A DNA stretch of 64,000 nucleotides from CALCNS01 sp964425745 (GTDB taxonomy: Bacteria > Bacillota > JAAYKD01). Of the stretch, positions 16,658-24,627 are shown one piece after another. Each line of letters opens with the position of its first letter. Position 1 is the first letter of the stretch. The DNA lies in the NCBI GenBank assembly GCA_964425745.1, contig CAYRNW010000006.1:54943-118942 (forward strand), read 5' to 3'. The notes under the pieces were generated by a model that worked only from the letters and a program-made list of their open reading frames with translations, was not told where the DNA came from and did no database searches. The translations under genes were made by a program, and so were the position numbers.

Positions 16658-17552
16658 GAGCGCTTACCTCCTCGTAAATGGCATAGCTTTTGGGTAAGTA
16701 TTTTTCGGCATTATCCCTTTCAGCGCCTTTCCGATAGGGCTTAATCCAGATGCGTTTACCGGATTGATAATTTCTCCAATGACCAGCTACTCCCCAGCAG
16801 GGGCATGTCATTTGATAATGGGTAGTGCTCGGTACGCGGATAAGTTCTTCATAGTTGATATGGATAATTTTAACCGTATGGAATTTTTTTGTTTCATGAC
16901 GAGCCTTTTTGTTTTTGCTCTTCGAATTTACTACGGGCGTTCGTACCTCTGAATGCAGAAAAACTTCAGGACGATTCCGAAAAGCATGTTGAACCGCCAT
17001 GTAAATTAGCTTGACATCGCGTGGGAATTCTATTTCGCTTCTATTATCGGTTTCACACATAGAAAGGTATAAACCGTTTTTCCGAGCCCAAACTGCCTGC
17101 TGAGTAGAACAGGTTATGGTGTGTTCTCCATTTGTTATGGTCGATTTACCGAGTGCGATCACCACATCTTGTCTTGTACCGTTATTGTTCATATAAACAT
17201 AAGCATCTATATAGGGAACAAGAATTGATACAGTGCTATTCCCGAGACGCGTCACGAACTTCTGTCCATACATGATTGAACGACGGAAACATATGGTAGT
17301 CACAAAACTACCATCGGTGCAAATAACTGTAAATTCCTCGAGTGCCGGGTTAACAATCAGGTCGGAACTACTATCTGTTGCAGAGCACATTTTATCAATA
17401 ATCTCATTGAGTTCTTCTTCCGTCGCTTGAATACGGTCAAGTCTTTGCCACTGTGTACCATGTTCCCAATGCTCAAGAGCTTTCAGAACACGATCGTCTT
17501 TATCGCTGAAAGCGACTCCTTCCACTAATAATATTTTCTCTTGATCAATCAT
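16650..17552 (-). CDS. Phage replication-module protein, unknown function
   Basis: A ~300-aa protein without a recognised family. The start at 17552 follows AGGAGG by seven bases and overlaps the DUF4406-like gene by eight. The N-terminal part is acidic; the middle contains several short beta-strand-like segments; the C-terminus has a Cys/Trp-rich basic block (MTCPCWGVAGHWRNYQSGK) followed by IWIKPYRKGAERD. This last block recurs in hypothetical proteins of phages and mobile elements and may bind zinc or nucleic acid. Position between the polymerase and primase genes suggests a replication or regulation role. Confidence 0.6.
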   Translation of the reverse strand: MIDQEKILLVEGVAFSDKDDRVLKALEHWEHGTQWQRLDRIQATEEELNEIIDKMCSATDSSSDLIVNPALEEFTVICTDGSFVTTICFRRSIMYGQKFVTRLGNSTVSILVPYIDAYVYMNNNGTRQDVVIALGKSTITNGEHTITCSTQQAVWARKNGLYLSMCETDNRSEIEFPRDVKLIYMAVQHAFRNRPEVFLHSEVRTPVVNSKSKNKKARHETKKFHTVKIIHINYEELIRVPSTTHYQMTCPCWGVAGHWRNYQSGKRIWIKPYRKGAERDNAEKYLPKSYAIYEEVSAHA

Positions 17553-17976
17553 TCCCGCTAACCTCCTCACAGTTTTCATTATAGTAACGCAACCGATAGT
17601 TCTTCCACTTAGCCCGCTTGATTTCAGCTTCCATTCCGGAAGAGATGCGTTTTCCAAATACCCAGACTTCCGAGCACTTGCACATCAGCACATTGCCAAA
17701 GAGCATCCCGAGATCGCGTTCGATAGGGTTCTTGTCATCAAGAAACTGAGGGAATAGCAAGTGAGGTGCAATGGGGAGGTAGCCATTATTTACAGCGAAT
17801 CGGCAGTAACGCTGTGCGGCCTTTGTGTTACTCCCCACATCTCCTGAGTAAGGTGAGCAGATATACACGAGGGGACGAAACACACGATGTGCTTGTTCTT
17901 CCTTTTCGATGTTAGATAATGCTTCATAAGGAGTGAGATCATAGTAACTTTCTTTGTTATATATATCGATACTCAA
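17545..17976 (-). CDS. DUF4406/nucleoside 2-deoxyribosyltransferase-like protein
   Basis: A ~144-aa protein in which RPLVYICSPYSGD, AQRYCRFAVNNGYLPIAPHL and VWVFGKRISSGMEAEIKRA match the Rossmann-like fold of DUF4406 and nucleoside 2-deoxyribosyltransferases. These usually handle nucleosides or their derivatives; the precise substrate is unknown. I favour the TTG at 17976, just after GGAGGT; the longer frame to 18057 has no ribosome binding site but would overlap the polymerase stop. Flanked by polymerase and the unknown replication-module gene. Confidence 0.72.
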   Translation of the reverse strand: MSIDIYNKESYYDLTPYEALSNIEKEEQAHRVFRPLVYICSPYSGDVGSNTKAAQRYCRFAVNNGYLPIAPHLLFPQFLDDKNPIERDLGMLFGNVLMCKCSEVWVFGKRISSGMEAEIKRAKWKNYRLRYYNENCEEVSGND

Positions 17977-18053
17977 ATTGACCTCCGATCTGGGTGATAC
18001 TAAGACCACCCTTTTGTTTAGTGGACGTAAGGGACTGATTTGAACGAATAGAC

Positions 18054-19994
18054 TCAATCCTTTTTATAAAAGGTGGTCTCAAAGCCATCTGCCCTCAGTA
18101 ATAAACCTTTTGCCCAGGATGGTGGTTGTGCCATACGTTCGCAGATTTCTTGCAGAGTGGGTTGCGAGTCTGCTTCGATAACAATCTCATCATGGACATG
18201 CATGACGATGGGATAATGCCTTAGGTTTTGTAAGGCATAGCAGAGTAAGTCACGAGAAGTAGCTTGAACGATGTTTTCCACGAATTTTGGCCCGTAGGTA
18301 TTCAAGCGTTCCCATTTCTTTGTAGAGCCGACACCTTCGTAGGTAATGCACTGACCACCGAACTGGTTTTCTCCGATACGGGGTTTCACATAAGCGAGTT
18401 GTCTACCGGATGGGAGCACAATGAACAGCATAGCGCTTTGATAGTAGAACTTGATTCCGTGTGTGATGCGGCTGCTTTTCTCCCGAACAGCCTCCATAGC
18501 AGCGCGGTCCACATCCCACCAGAACTGGACGATATTCGGATTGGACTGCCTCCACGATGTCACCAGCGGTTGGAGCTCCTCTTCGGTCAAGCCCATGTCC
18601 AGAGTACCCATTGCCTTTAGAGCACCGACTGACCCGCCATAGCCAAGCGCCAGTTCAGCTATTTTACCTTTTTGCCGTAAATGACTATTCACACCATGCT
18701 TTTCGACTGGCACTTTAAACATCTGAGATGCGGAGGCACAGTAAATGTCACCACCGCCTTCAAACACTTCTTGCCGCCATTTTTCTCCAGCAAGCCAAGC
18801 GATGACACGGGCCTCGATAGCACTAAAGTCGCAAACAATAAACTTGGCCCCGTTTTTGGGAACGAAGGCTGTTCGTATCAGCTGTGAGAGAGTATCTGGC
18901 ACATCTTCATAGAGCATTTCAAGTGTTTCATATTCACCACAGCTAACGAGCGAGCGAGCTTCGGACAAATCAGGAAGATGGTTTTGTGGAAGGTTCTGTA
19001 CTTGTATGAGACGGCCTGCCCAGCGGCCAGTGCGATTCGCACCATAGAATTGAAACATTCCACGAGCACGACCATCTTCACAAACACAATTTTGCATAGC
19101 TTGATACTTTCTAATCGATGATTTTGCGAGCTGTTGCCGAAGGGATAAAACCTTAGATAATTCTGGAGGTGCAGTCTTTAGTAGATCTGCGACGACCTTT
19201 TTGCCAAGCGTGTCCGTCTCCAGCCCGTTTACTGCTAGCCATTCTTTCATCTGCATTACTGAGTTTGGGTTCTCAATATCCGTCAAGCTCTGCATGGCGT
19301 CTATAAGCTCTGAACGAGAACGGGAGTCTAACTGAATTGCAGAAGTCACAAAGTCCAAATCCAAAGCTACTCCCCGATCATTGATTTCTTCGGAAATATG
19401 GTATTCAGACCAGAGGCTTTCCGGCACTGGAAACTTTGAGAGTTTCTGTTGAATGGACATCTCCACTTCTACATCTCGAGCATTGTAGTTTTTAAATGCT
19501 GACCATTTATCGGATGCATGTTCAGGAGTATTTCGGGTTCTCTGGCCATTGGCTTGGGTGGGAGAACAGGGTAGACAAAAGTAGCGAATGAGTTCTTTGC
19601 CTTCTGACAATTTCTGTTTATCGAGTTTTAGAACAGCGCCGACCCCTTCTAGCGAAAGGGGTAACCCAAATGATGCTGCCCATACCATGGAGCATTTCCA
19701 TGAAGCAGGAGAAAGATATTTGCCAGTAGGGAGTCCAAGAAAACGAGAGAGGCAGATACGTTCAAAGCTCGCGTTGAATGCCCATTTTGTAACAGAATCA
19801 TCTGTTAGAGCAGCGATTATGTTGACTGGGATCGTCTCTCCACAAGTAAGATTAACGACCTGCACTTCGGAACCATTCATGCTATAACCGAAAAGCAATA
19901 TCTCGAAATCGGGGGACTCGACATACCGATATACACCAGCCTTAGAGAGGTTAACGCTGGAAAAAGTTTCTGTGTCTATGCTGAGGGTTTTCAT
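18054..19994 (-). CDS. Phage family A DNA polymerase
   Basis: A 646-aa DNA polymerase I-type enzyme. An N-terminal 3'-5' exonuclease-like domain starts with LSIDTETFSS and contains FNARDVEVEM-like metal ligands. Palm motif A is VCDFSAIEARVIAWLAGE, motif B includes RQKGKIAELALGYGG, and motif C is MHVHDEIVIE. The size matches clostridial phage polymerases and lacks the 5' nuclease domain of cellular Pol I. It is presumably the phage replicative polymerase. Neighbours (DUF2815, DUF2800 genes) form the standard replication cassette. Confidence 0.95.
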   Translation of the reverse strand: MKTLSIDTETFSSVNLSKAGVYRYVESPDFEILLFGYSMNGSEVQVVNLTCGETIPVNIIAALTDDSVTKWAFNASFERICLSRFLGLPTGKYLSPASWKCSMVWAASFGLPLSLEGVGAVLKLDKQKLSEGKELIRYFCLPCSPTQANGQRTRNTPEHASDKWSAFKNYNARDVEVEMSIQQKLSKFPVPESLWSEYHISEEINDRGVALDLDFVTSAIQLDSRSRSELIDAMQSLTDIENPNSVMQMKEWLAVNGLETDTLGKKVVADLLKTAPPELSKVLSLRQQLAKSSIRKYQAMQNCVCEDGRARGMFQFYGANRTGRWAGRLIQVQNLPQNHLPDLSEARSLVSCGEYETLEMLYEDVPDTLSQLIRTAFVPKNGAKFIVCDFSAIEARVIAWLAGEKWRQEVFEGGGDIYCASASQMFKVPVEKHGVNSHLRQKGKIAELALGYGGSVGALKAMGTLDMGLTEEELQPLVTSWRQSNPNIVQFWWDVDRAAMEAVREKSSRITHGIKFYYQSAMLFIVLPSGRQLAYVKPRIGENQFGGQCITYEGVGSTKKWERLNTYGPKFVENIVQATSRDLLCYALQNLRHYPIVMHVHDEIVIEADSQPTLQEICERMAQPPSWAKGLLLRADGFETTFYKKD

Positions 19995-20056
19995 ATTAAT
20001 AAACCTTTCATTCTGTAGGCAGGGTGGCAGAATAGTCTGCCACCCTTTCTTCCTGT

Positions 20057-20623
20057 CTACACCAAGAAATCTTCATCTTCTTCGGTGGTAAAATCTGATT
20101 CAGCGCTAGCTTTCCCTCCAAGAGGTTCACCATCACGTATTTTCTGCAGGTTGTTTAATCCGCAAGCGATGCCTTTGCTGCCATTGCTGTTGAATGCATA
20201 AAGAGTAATGCTAGCCCTTCCATAGACACCAGAGTAGACCTCGGAACGAACGAGAATGGGATTGCAGTCGGCATCTACAATACCAGGAGCTGTAGCAGAA
20301 TTAGCATTAATGAAATAGCAATTCACATAGGCAGGATCATCTGGACGTTCCACATCTCCATCTCGCAGAGGGGTCTTGAGTGTGGCAAGGGGAGGAATGG
20401 ACTTTCCGTTTCCTTTGAGTTTGGATTCCCCTTCATGATACGCAGCTTCGATGGCAGCTTTGATTTTGGCTACAGTTTTCGTATCACTCTTGGGGATGAT
20501 GAGGGAAGCAGAATATTTTGGGGTTCCGCCATTAATGCTTTTTGGTTCCCAGACATTGGCATAACTCCACCGGGTGTTAGGACCGGTGATCACTTTCATC
20601 GATTGATTGACATTGTTACTCAT
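20057..20623 (-). CDS. DUF2815 phage ssDNA-binding protein
   Basis: A 188-aa protein of the DUF2815 family, predicted to be the phage single-stranded DNA-binding protein of polymerase cassettes. Recognisable blocks are RWSYANVWEPKSINGGTPKYS, PLRDGDVERPDDPAY and GVYGRASITLYAFN, followed by a highly acidic C-terminal tail (TTEEDEDFLV) like that of SSB proteins. The ATG at 20623 lies eight bases after GGAGGT and overlaps the DUF2800 gene by eight bases. Confidence 0.88.
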   Translation of the reverse strand: MSNNVNQSMKVITGPNTRWSYANVWEPKSINGGTPKYSASLIIPKSDTKTVAKIKAAIEAAYHEGESKLKGNGKSIPPLATLKTPLRDGDVERPDDPAYVNCYFINANSATAPGIVDADCNPILVRSEVYSGVYGRASITLYAFNSNGSKGIACGLNNLQKIRDGEPLGGKASAESDFTTEEDEDFLV

Positions 20624-21755
20624 TTTCAGATACCTCCGTAAAATCATTTTTGACTGTATTCATAACCGGACGCTTGTCGCTCTCCGGAACGAGAGTGGGT
20701 TTACCTAAGGGTTTTTCAATATAAGCTGAGAGTAGCTCTTCGAAACGAGACTTACCCAAGAGTTTCTGCATTGCTGTGATGCCGAGAACCTTGTGTTCAT
20801 AGGGGTCAAAACCAGCTTGCTTGACGGTTTCGGCGACTGAGGTTTCGTTGGTGTAGTGCCGATTGGAACGACCTTCGACAATCTTATAGCCATGCCACTC
20901 TTTTCCAAGTAGAGCTTGTTGTAGTGCGTACTCCTTGATGTCTGAAGCCCAGGTGATAAGATCATCTAAGCGAGAAAGGATTTCTTCGACTTCTTCATCG
21001 GTGAGCAGGGGAGGGAGTTCGAATTCGAGACGGGCGAGTTCTAGATTTGCTTCTGCTCGAGCTCGACAGGTGTTTTTCACCTTGCAAAACGTGCACCAGC
21101 TGCCACTTCGAAAGGTTCCTTCTCCTACATAAGCTAGCGCTGCTGTTGGTTTGAGAATCTTTTCAGCCCACTCGTAAAGATCATTTTTGGAAACTTCGGA
21201 AATGCTAATGTTGTTGAGCCTAGGTTGGTAGATTCCCATTCGAACAGTTTCGATATCGTAGATGCCATCAAAGAGATCCAACGCTCCTAGCGCATAACAC
21301 TTCAATTGGGGATTGTTTTTTGCTGAAACCTCGATTCCACGTCCGTATTTCAGATCATAAATCTGTAGCACTCCATCTGAAACAATAATGCAATCGGCTG
21401 TTCCAAACCCGGATTCAACCCACCGAGAGAAGTCTACATGTTGTTCAATCAGGACAATTTGGTTCGAGAAAGATTGTTTAGCGGCTTCGATTTGCTCAAG
21501 AATGAAGGATACATAATCAGCAGCATAATCATTCATCTCTTCATTGAACCAGGTCAGATGTTCTGTTGGGTCAGTTGTCTCCATGCCTAAAGCTTCACGT
21601 AATCTATGTTCGAAGAGCATATGGGCATCTGTGCCTTCAGCAGCATAGTCGCTTATTACATCCTCGTGACTATCGTTAAGGCGAGCGGACGGAGGACAAG
21701 ATAACCAACGTTTTGAGCTGGATGCAGAAAGAAGAGCATGGCCTTTAGGTGGCAT
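20616..21755 (-). CDS. DUF2800 RecB-like exonuclease
   Basis: A 379-aa PD-(D/E)XK nuclease of the DUF2800/Cas4-RecB group. Motifs: HALLSASSSKRWLSCPPSARL at the N-terminus, FGTADCIIVSDGVLQIYDLKYGRG (catalytic D and DxK), and a cysteine set CTFCKVKNTCRA (with an upstream Cys) that probably binds an Fe-S cluster or zinc as in Cas4/AddB. Likely involved in phage recombination or end resection, with the adjacent SSB and polymerase. The gene overlaps both neighbours by about ten bases. Confidence 0.88.
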   Translation of the reverse strand: MPPKGHALLSASSSKRWLSCPPSARLNDSHEDVISDYAAEGTDAHMLFEHRLREALGMETTDPTEHLTWFNEEMNDYAADYVSFILEQIEAAKQSFSNQIVLIEQHVDFSRWVESGFGTADCIIVSDGVLQIYDLKYGRGIEVSAKNNPQLKCYALGALDLFDGIYDIETVRMGIYQPRLNNISISEVSKNDLYEWAEKILKPTAALAYVGEGTFRSGSWCTFCKVKNTCRARAEANLELARLEFELPPLLTDEEVEEILSRLDDLITWASDIKEYALQQALLGKEWHGYKIVEGRSNRHYTNETSVAETVKQAGFDPYEHKVLGITAMQKLLGKSRFEELLSAYIEKPLGKPTLVPESDKRPVMNTVKNDFTEVSENE

Positions 21756-22047
21756 GAGTCAGTTCCTCCGCATCAGCAAGAAGCGCTTTGTAGTGTGCAG
21801 GATCGACATTGGATAACCGATCTGATCCATATTTCTGTAGTAGAGCTCGAATCTGAGAAGTGAATCCAGCTCGTGATTTGTTAGCAAGAATTGCTCGAAC
21901 TTCTTCCAAAGTGAGGGTAGGTTCACTAACCTGTGTAGGTTGAGTTGCTGGAGGAGAGCTAAACTGCTCTTCTAAAGTGTTAACAATCTGGTGAATTGTC
22001 TCTGCGATATTGCGCAAATCTTCTATGATTTTGGCTAATTCGCTCAT
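21745..22047 (-). CDS. Small phage protein (rrp5-labelled family), unknown function
   Basis: A 100-aa protein: an N-terminal amphipathic/coiled helix (LAKIIEDLRNIAETIHQIVNTLEEQF), a Pro/Thr-rich linker, and a C-terminal helical block (LTLEEVRAILANKSRAGFTSQIRALLQKYG). Similar small proteins precede DUF2800 genes in clostridial phages and are often mislabelled rRNA biogenesis protein. The C-terminal block resembles a SAP-like or HeH helical motif. The ribosome binding site AAAGGAG precedes the ATG. Confidence 0.7.
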   Translation of the reverse strand: MSELAKIIEDLRNIAETIHQIVNTLEEQFSSPPATQPTQVSEPTLTLEEVRAILANKSRAGFTSQIRALLQKYGSDRLSNVDPAHYKALLADAEELTHAT

Positions 22048-22192
22048 TTCTATTCACTCCTTTCGTTGATTGACGTTGATTTGATAACAGGGTTAGCTTC
22101 CTTGCTAACCGCATGGATACCACACTGATGGCAGTGAGAACATCCAGAAGGTCATCTTGTGTTGTGTGTTCTCGGTTGCGTTGTTTGTTCAT
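21980..22192 (-). CDS. Small phage protein, 70 aa, unknown
   Basis: This short protein begins MNKQRNREHTTQDDLLDVLT and has a strong ribosome binding site (GGAGGTG, five bases before the ATG at 22192). The central segment LLDVLTAISVVSMRLARKL is an amphipathic helix seen in small proteins near DUF2800 in related phages. It overlaps the next gene by ~68 bases, an unusually long overlap, and its last ~20 residues look random; an ancestral frameshift near 22050 may have extended it. Function unknown. Confidence 0.55.
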   Translation of the reverse strand: MNKQRNREHTTQDDLLDVLTAISVVSMRLARKLTLLSNQRQSTKGVNRNERISQNHRRFAQYRRDNSPDC

Positions 22193-22298
22193 TGGTTTCA
22201 CCTCCTTGGAAGGAGAGTTTTGTTTTATCCCTTCCACTACTTAATGGAGGTGAGTAAGCTGTTTGAACGAAAAGTTTGAAAAAATATTTTTTTGAATG

Positions 22299-22826
22299 TC
22301 ACCTTAGGTCTTTCATGAGTTCATGAAGCTGAGTTAAAGCTTGCTTCAACTGATAATTGAGAGTGCTTTGTGATTTAACACCCAAGATTTTGGCGATTTC
22401 TCTTTGAGATTTACCTTGTGCCGAGAGCAAACATATCGTAGCGTAGGTGGGACTAATTTTCTGAAGCGCTTCAAATAAGCGAGAAAGCAGCTCGCGGTTT
22501 TCAACGATAGACTCCACACTGATACCATAATCCGGGAGCAAATCAATATTCTCAATGACGTTCCCTTCGTCGTCTACAATGGGATGGTTCAGAGATAATA
22601 CTTCACCCGATGTTTGATAAGGGCAGGTCCAGCAGTCCATGTCACAGAGGAATCGTTTACTTGCGGGACAGCTACAACAACCATGGCTTTGCTGCTTTTT
22701 GCGATAGGCAGTAATATCGCGATAATAGTCGTCGTAGAATTCTTTGCTTACAGGAATCCATTGATGCAGGTGTTTGATATAGATTTTTCTTTCTGATGGG
22801 TGGCTAAAATTGTTTTGTTTTGACAT
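22299..22826 (-). CDS. Sigma-70 region 4-like phage regulator with Cys-rich insert
   Basis: A 175-aa protein. The N-terminal part carries a cysteine cluster (CCSCPASKRFLCDMDCWTC) that may bind zinc or a metal cluster. The C-terminal part is a sigma-70 region 4-like HTH (QKISPTYATICLLSAQGKSQREIAKILGVKSQSTLNYQLKQAL). The ATG at 22826 follows AAAGGA; the longer frame to 22949 lacks a site. Located at the upstream end of the replication operon, it may control early phage transcription. A defined target cannot be read. Confidence 0.75.
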   Translation of the reverse strand: MSKQNNFSHPSERKIYIKHLHQWIPVSKEFYDDYYRDITAYRKKQQSHGCCSCPASKRFLCDMDCWTCPYQTSGEVLSLNHPIVDDEGNVIENIDLLPDYGISVESIVENRELLSRLFEALQKISPTYATICLLSAQGKSQREIAKILGVKSQSTLNYQLKQALTQLHELMKDLR

Positions 22827-23103
22827 GATGTGTCCTTTCCGCCTGTGTGGTACAAGGCGACAAGGACACATAAAAAGGATGTATAACGGCCACAGATGCC
22901 TAAAATGGGCATAACAAGGCACGGTGGGTACATCGAGTGCTCCGAGCAAAGCAAATTGCTTTGTTTGGAACTTCTTATGTATCCCGCCGCCTTCATGCGC
23001 ATCTCAGGCTTTGAGATTTATTACAAATTATTGAGCTTCTCAATAACCTATAACTCTTTTTAGGTAGAAAAATAACCCTATTCTGCTGAAGTAAGATAAA
23101 AAG

Positions 23104-23155
23104 AAGACGGAGTTATCTATTCACCCTTGATAGGGTTTGTAGATAACTCCGTCTT
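23104..23155 (-). terminator. 16-bp perfect hairpin, terminator of the HTH regulator transcript
   Basis: AAGACGGAGTTATCTA (23104-23119) pairs perfectly with 23140-23155, with a nested CCCT/AGGG pairing in the loop. On the minus strand the stem is followed by CTTTTTATC, fitting termination of the 23199-24325 operon. The rest of 22827-23198 shows no gene; a 17-base palindrome CAAAGCAAATTGCTTTG lies at 22947-22963. Confidence 0.8.
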
Positions 23156-23198
23156 TTAGCTCCTCGAGTGGTTACGGGGCAGGTTGCGGTAGCTTCTA

Positions 23199-23381
23199 TT
23201 ATTTATAAGCTGCCTTTGCAGCTTTGACCTGGGAAACAACTTCTTCCCAGGGGATTTTAATAAGTTTCTTCTTTTCAATTTTGATTTCCAGGTCAATCTT
23301 GTCATTCTCGATTACAACATCAAAGACTCTTTGAGGAGTTGGTTTTTCGGTGCTGAAAAACAAGATAGGACGTCTTATCAT
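23199..23381 (-). CDS. Small partner of the HTH regulator, 60 aa
   Basis: A 60-aa protein with alternating charged beta-like segments (FDVVIENDKIDLEIKIEKKKLIKIPWEEVV). Its ATG overlaps the stop of the upstream HTH gene (ATGA), indicating translational coupling. A degenerate copy of the same small gene exists next to the second, decayed HTH copy at ~46.45-46.56 kb, so the two genes travel as a unit. Function unknown; a toxin-antitoxin-like or co-regulator role is speculative. Confidence 0.65.
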   Translation of the reverse strand: MIRRPILFFSTEKPTPQRVFDVVIENDKIDLEIKIEKKKLIKIPWEEVVSQVKAAKAAYK

Positions 23382-24325
23382 TCAAATCCCCCATTCAGAT
23401 ATTTGTTAATTAGATTCCGGGTTCTTGGTGCAACCTTTGCGTCAAGCTCCATTTCTTTGATGCTTTTATAGAGGCGAGATGCCTGTTTCTTTAGTGTTCC
23501 TGTGTAGTCTTCCGAGGTGTAGAAGGCTTTTTCCCAATAGAAGTCTTCTCCCTCTGACCCAATAAAGATGAAATCATACCCCTGATATCTCTCGTTATTC
23601 GTGGTGTAAGGGATTATGGCCAAGTCTCTTCCTGCATCAATATTTTTGTAAACATAAATGTCATCTGAAAGAATCCATCGATATTCGGAATTCAAATGTT
23701 GTGGATGATATACTGCTTGAGGATCACTACCTTCGGTGACAAGGCCCAACTTCGAATAGATTTCTTTGAGTTCGGCGACAACTCCACCGTGTGATTCCCA
23801 GTCAATACTATTCTCTCTGGTCTGGTCGCACAGCTTCATTAGAAACTTAGAAACCAAAGTGGTATTGCTCGTTGGTATAGTTAAGTCTGTTTCAAGCAGG
23901 TCGATAAGGTTTATACTAAAAATTCTCGCGATCTTCCATACAATATCGATGCTGAGCTTTTTATCCGAACCTGGCTTGGAAGTTCTTGATATATAACCAC
24001 TGCTGATTTTGAGTATTTGCTCCAAATCACCCATACGCATGTCGTTCTTCTTTAGGAGAAAAGCAATGTTGCTATTGAGTATAGTTTTATCGAAATCACG
24101 AAACTTCTCTAAGTATTCATCAATACATTCTTCTTGTTGGGGTAACATCCAAAAGCAAGGATGACCGCTGTCCGGCTCAAAGTGGTTTACGCACTGGAGT
24201 AAGAGGTCTTTGATATGGATTGCTTCTAGTAAATCTTCTGTGGTATTGATCTCTTCAACAAGAGAATACCATTCACCATTATAATCAAACTTTCCTTGGA
24301 TCGATTCATCGAATTGACGTGACAT
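23378..24325 (-). CDS. HTH (XRE/Cro-like) regulator, 315 aa
   Basis: A DNA-binding regulator with its HTH in the middle (residues ~88-130: NIAFLLKKNDMRMGDLEQIL, then SSGYISRTSKPGSDKKLSI), preceded by ~85 residues of unknown helical sequence and followed by ~180 residues ending in a beta-rich sensor-like region (DDIYVYKNIDAGRDLAIIPY). The promoter has TTGACA and TATAAT boxes and three TTTGAAC elements, suggesting autorepression. A clearly homologous but broken copy lies at 46.5-47.4 kb. It may be the prophage or island repressor; I do not know a named family. Confidence 0.8.
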   Translation of the reverse strand: MSRQFDESIQGKFDYNGEWYSLVEEINTTEDLLEAIHIKDLLLQCVNHFEPDSGHPCFWMLPQQEECIDEYLEKFRDFDKTILNSNIAFLLKKNDMRMGDLEQILKISSGYISRTSKPGSDKKLSIDIVWKIARIFSINLIDLLETDLTIPTSNTTLVSKFLMKLCDQTRENSIDWESHGGVVAELKEIYSKLGLVTEGSDPQAVYHPQHLNSEYRWILSDDIYVYKNIDAGRDLAIIPYTTNNERYQGYDFIFIGSEGEDFYWEKAFYTSEDYTGTLKKQASRLYKSIKEMELDAKVAPRTRNLINKYLNGGFE

Positions 24326-24338
24326 AAAATAGACCTCC

Positions 24339-24397
24339 GTTCAAATGATTCTAAGTAGATTATAAGATTTGAACGAGATGTTGTCAATAGTTCAAAT
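24339..24397 (-). promoter_or_regulatory. Consensus promoter with three TTTGAAC operator copies
   Basis: On the minus strand, TTGACA (24387-24382) and TATAAT (24364-24359) are 17 bases apart, a full consensus. GTTCAAAT-type octamers occur at 24339-24346 (beside the ribosome binding site), 24367-24374 (in the spacer, opposite orientation) and 24390-24397 (just upstream of -35). This placement would block transcription when bound, most simply by the HTH protein itself. Confidence 0.8.
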
Positions 24398-24627
24398 GAA
24401 AATTGATGTAAGCTTTTTATTGAACTAAATATTGACGTAGATTGAAAGCATGGTTCGTGCTATTGATTACAACGGAAGCAGAAGCCGTCCTCTATATTTG
24501 ATTTGTATATTAATTTAAAATTCTTGTTTGTGACATAATATGGCGTTTTTTGCAGGAATATCTTAACTGAAATTAGAATATTGGTCTAAAGAACTTCGTA
24601 TAAACATATTATGAGGAGAATACAACA

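Larger units (their letters stand above)
23199..24560 (-). repeat. Duplicated regulator module, intact copy
   Basis: This segment (small partner, HTH gene, operator region and the upstream GTTTTTTGCAGGAA box at ~24543-24557) is repeated in the same orientation, diverged, at 46455-47595. The pair brackets the type I RM operon, the kinase operon and the recombinase zone, about 23 kb apart. Confidence 0.8.

Noticed and set aside
22947..22963. 17-base palindrome CAAAGCAAATTGCTTTG as an operator
   Set aside because: A single isolated copy, in a non-coding stretch, with no associated promoter that I could define.
23378..24325. Type II toxin-antitoxin pair with the 60-aa gene
   Set aside because: The HTH protein is too large and the small protein has no toxin motif; the overlap alone is not enough.
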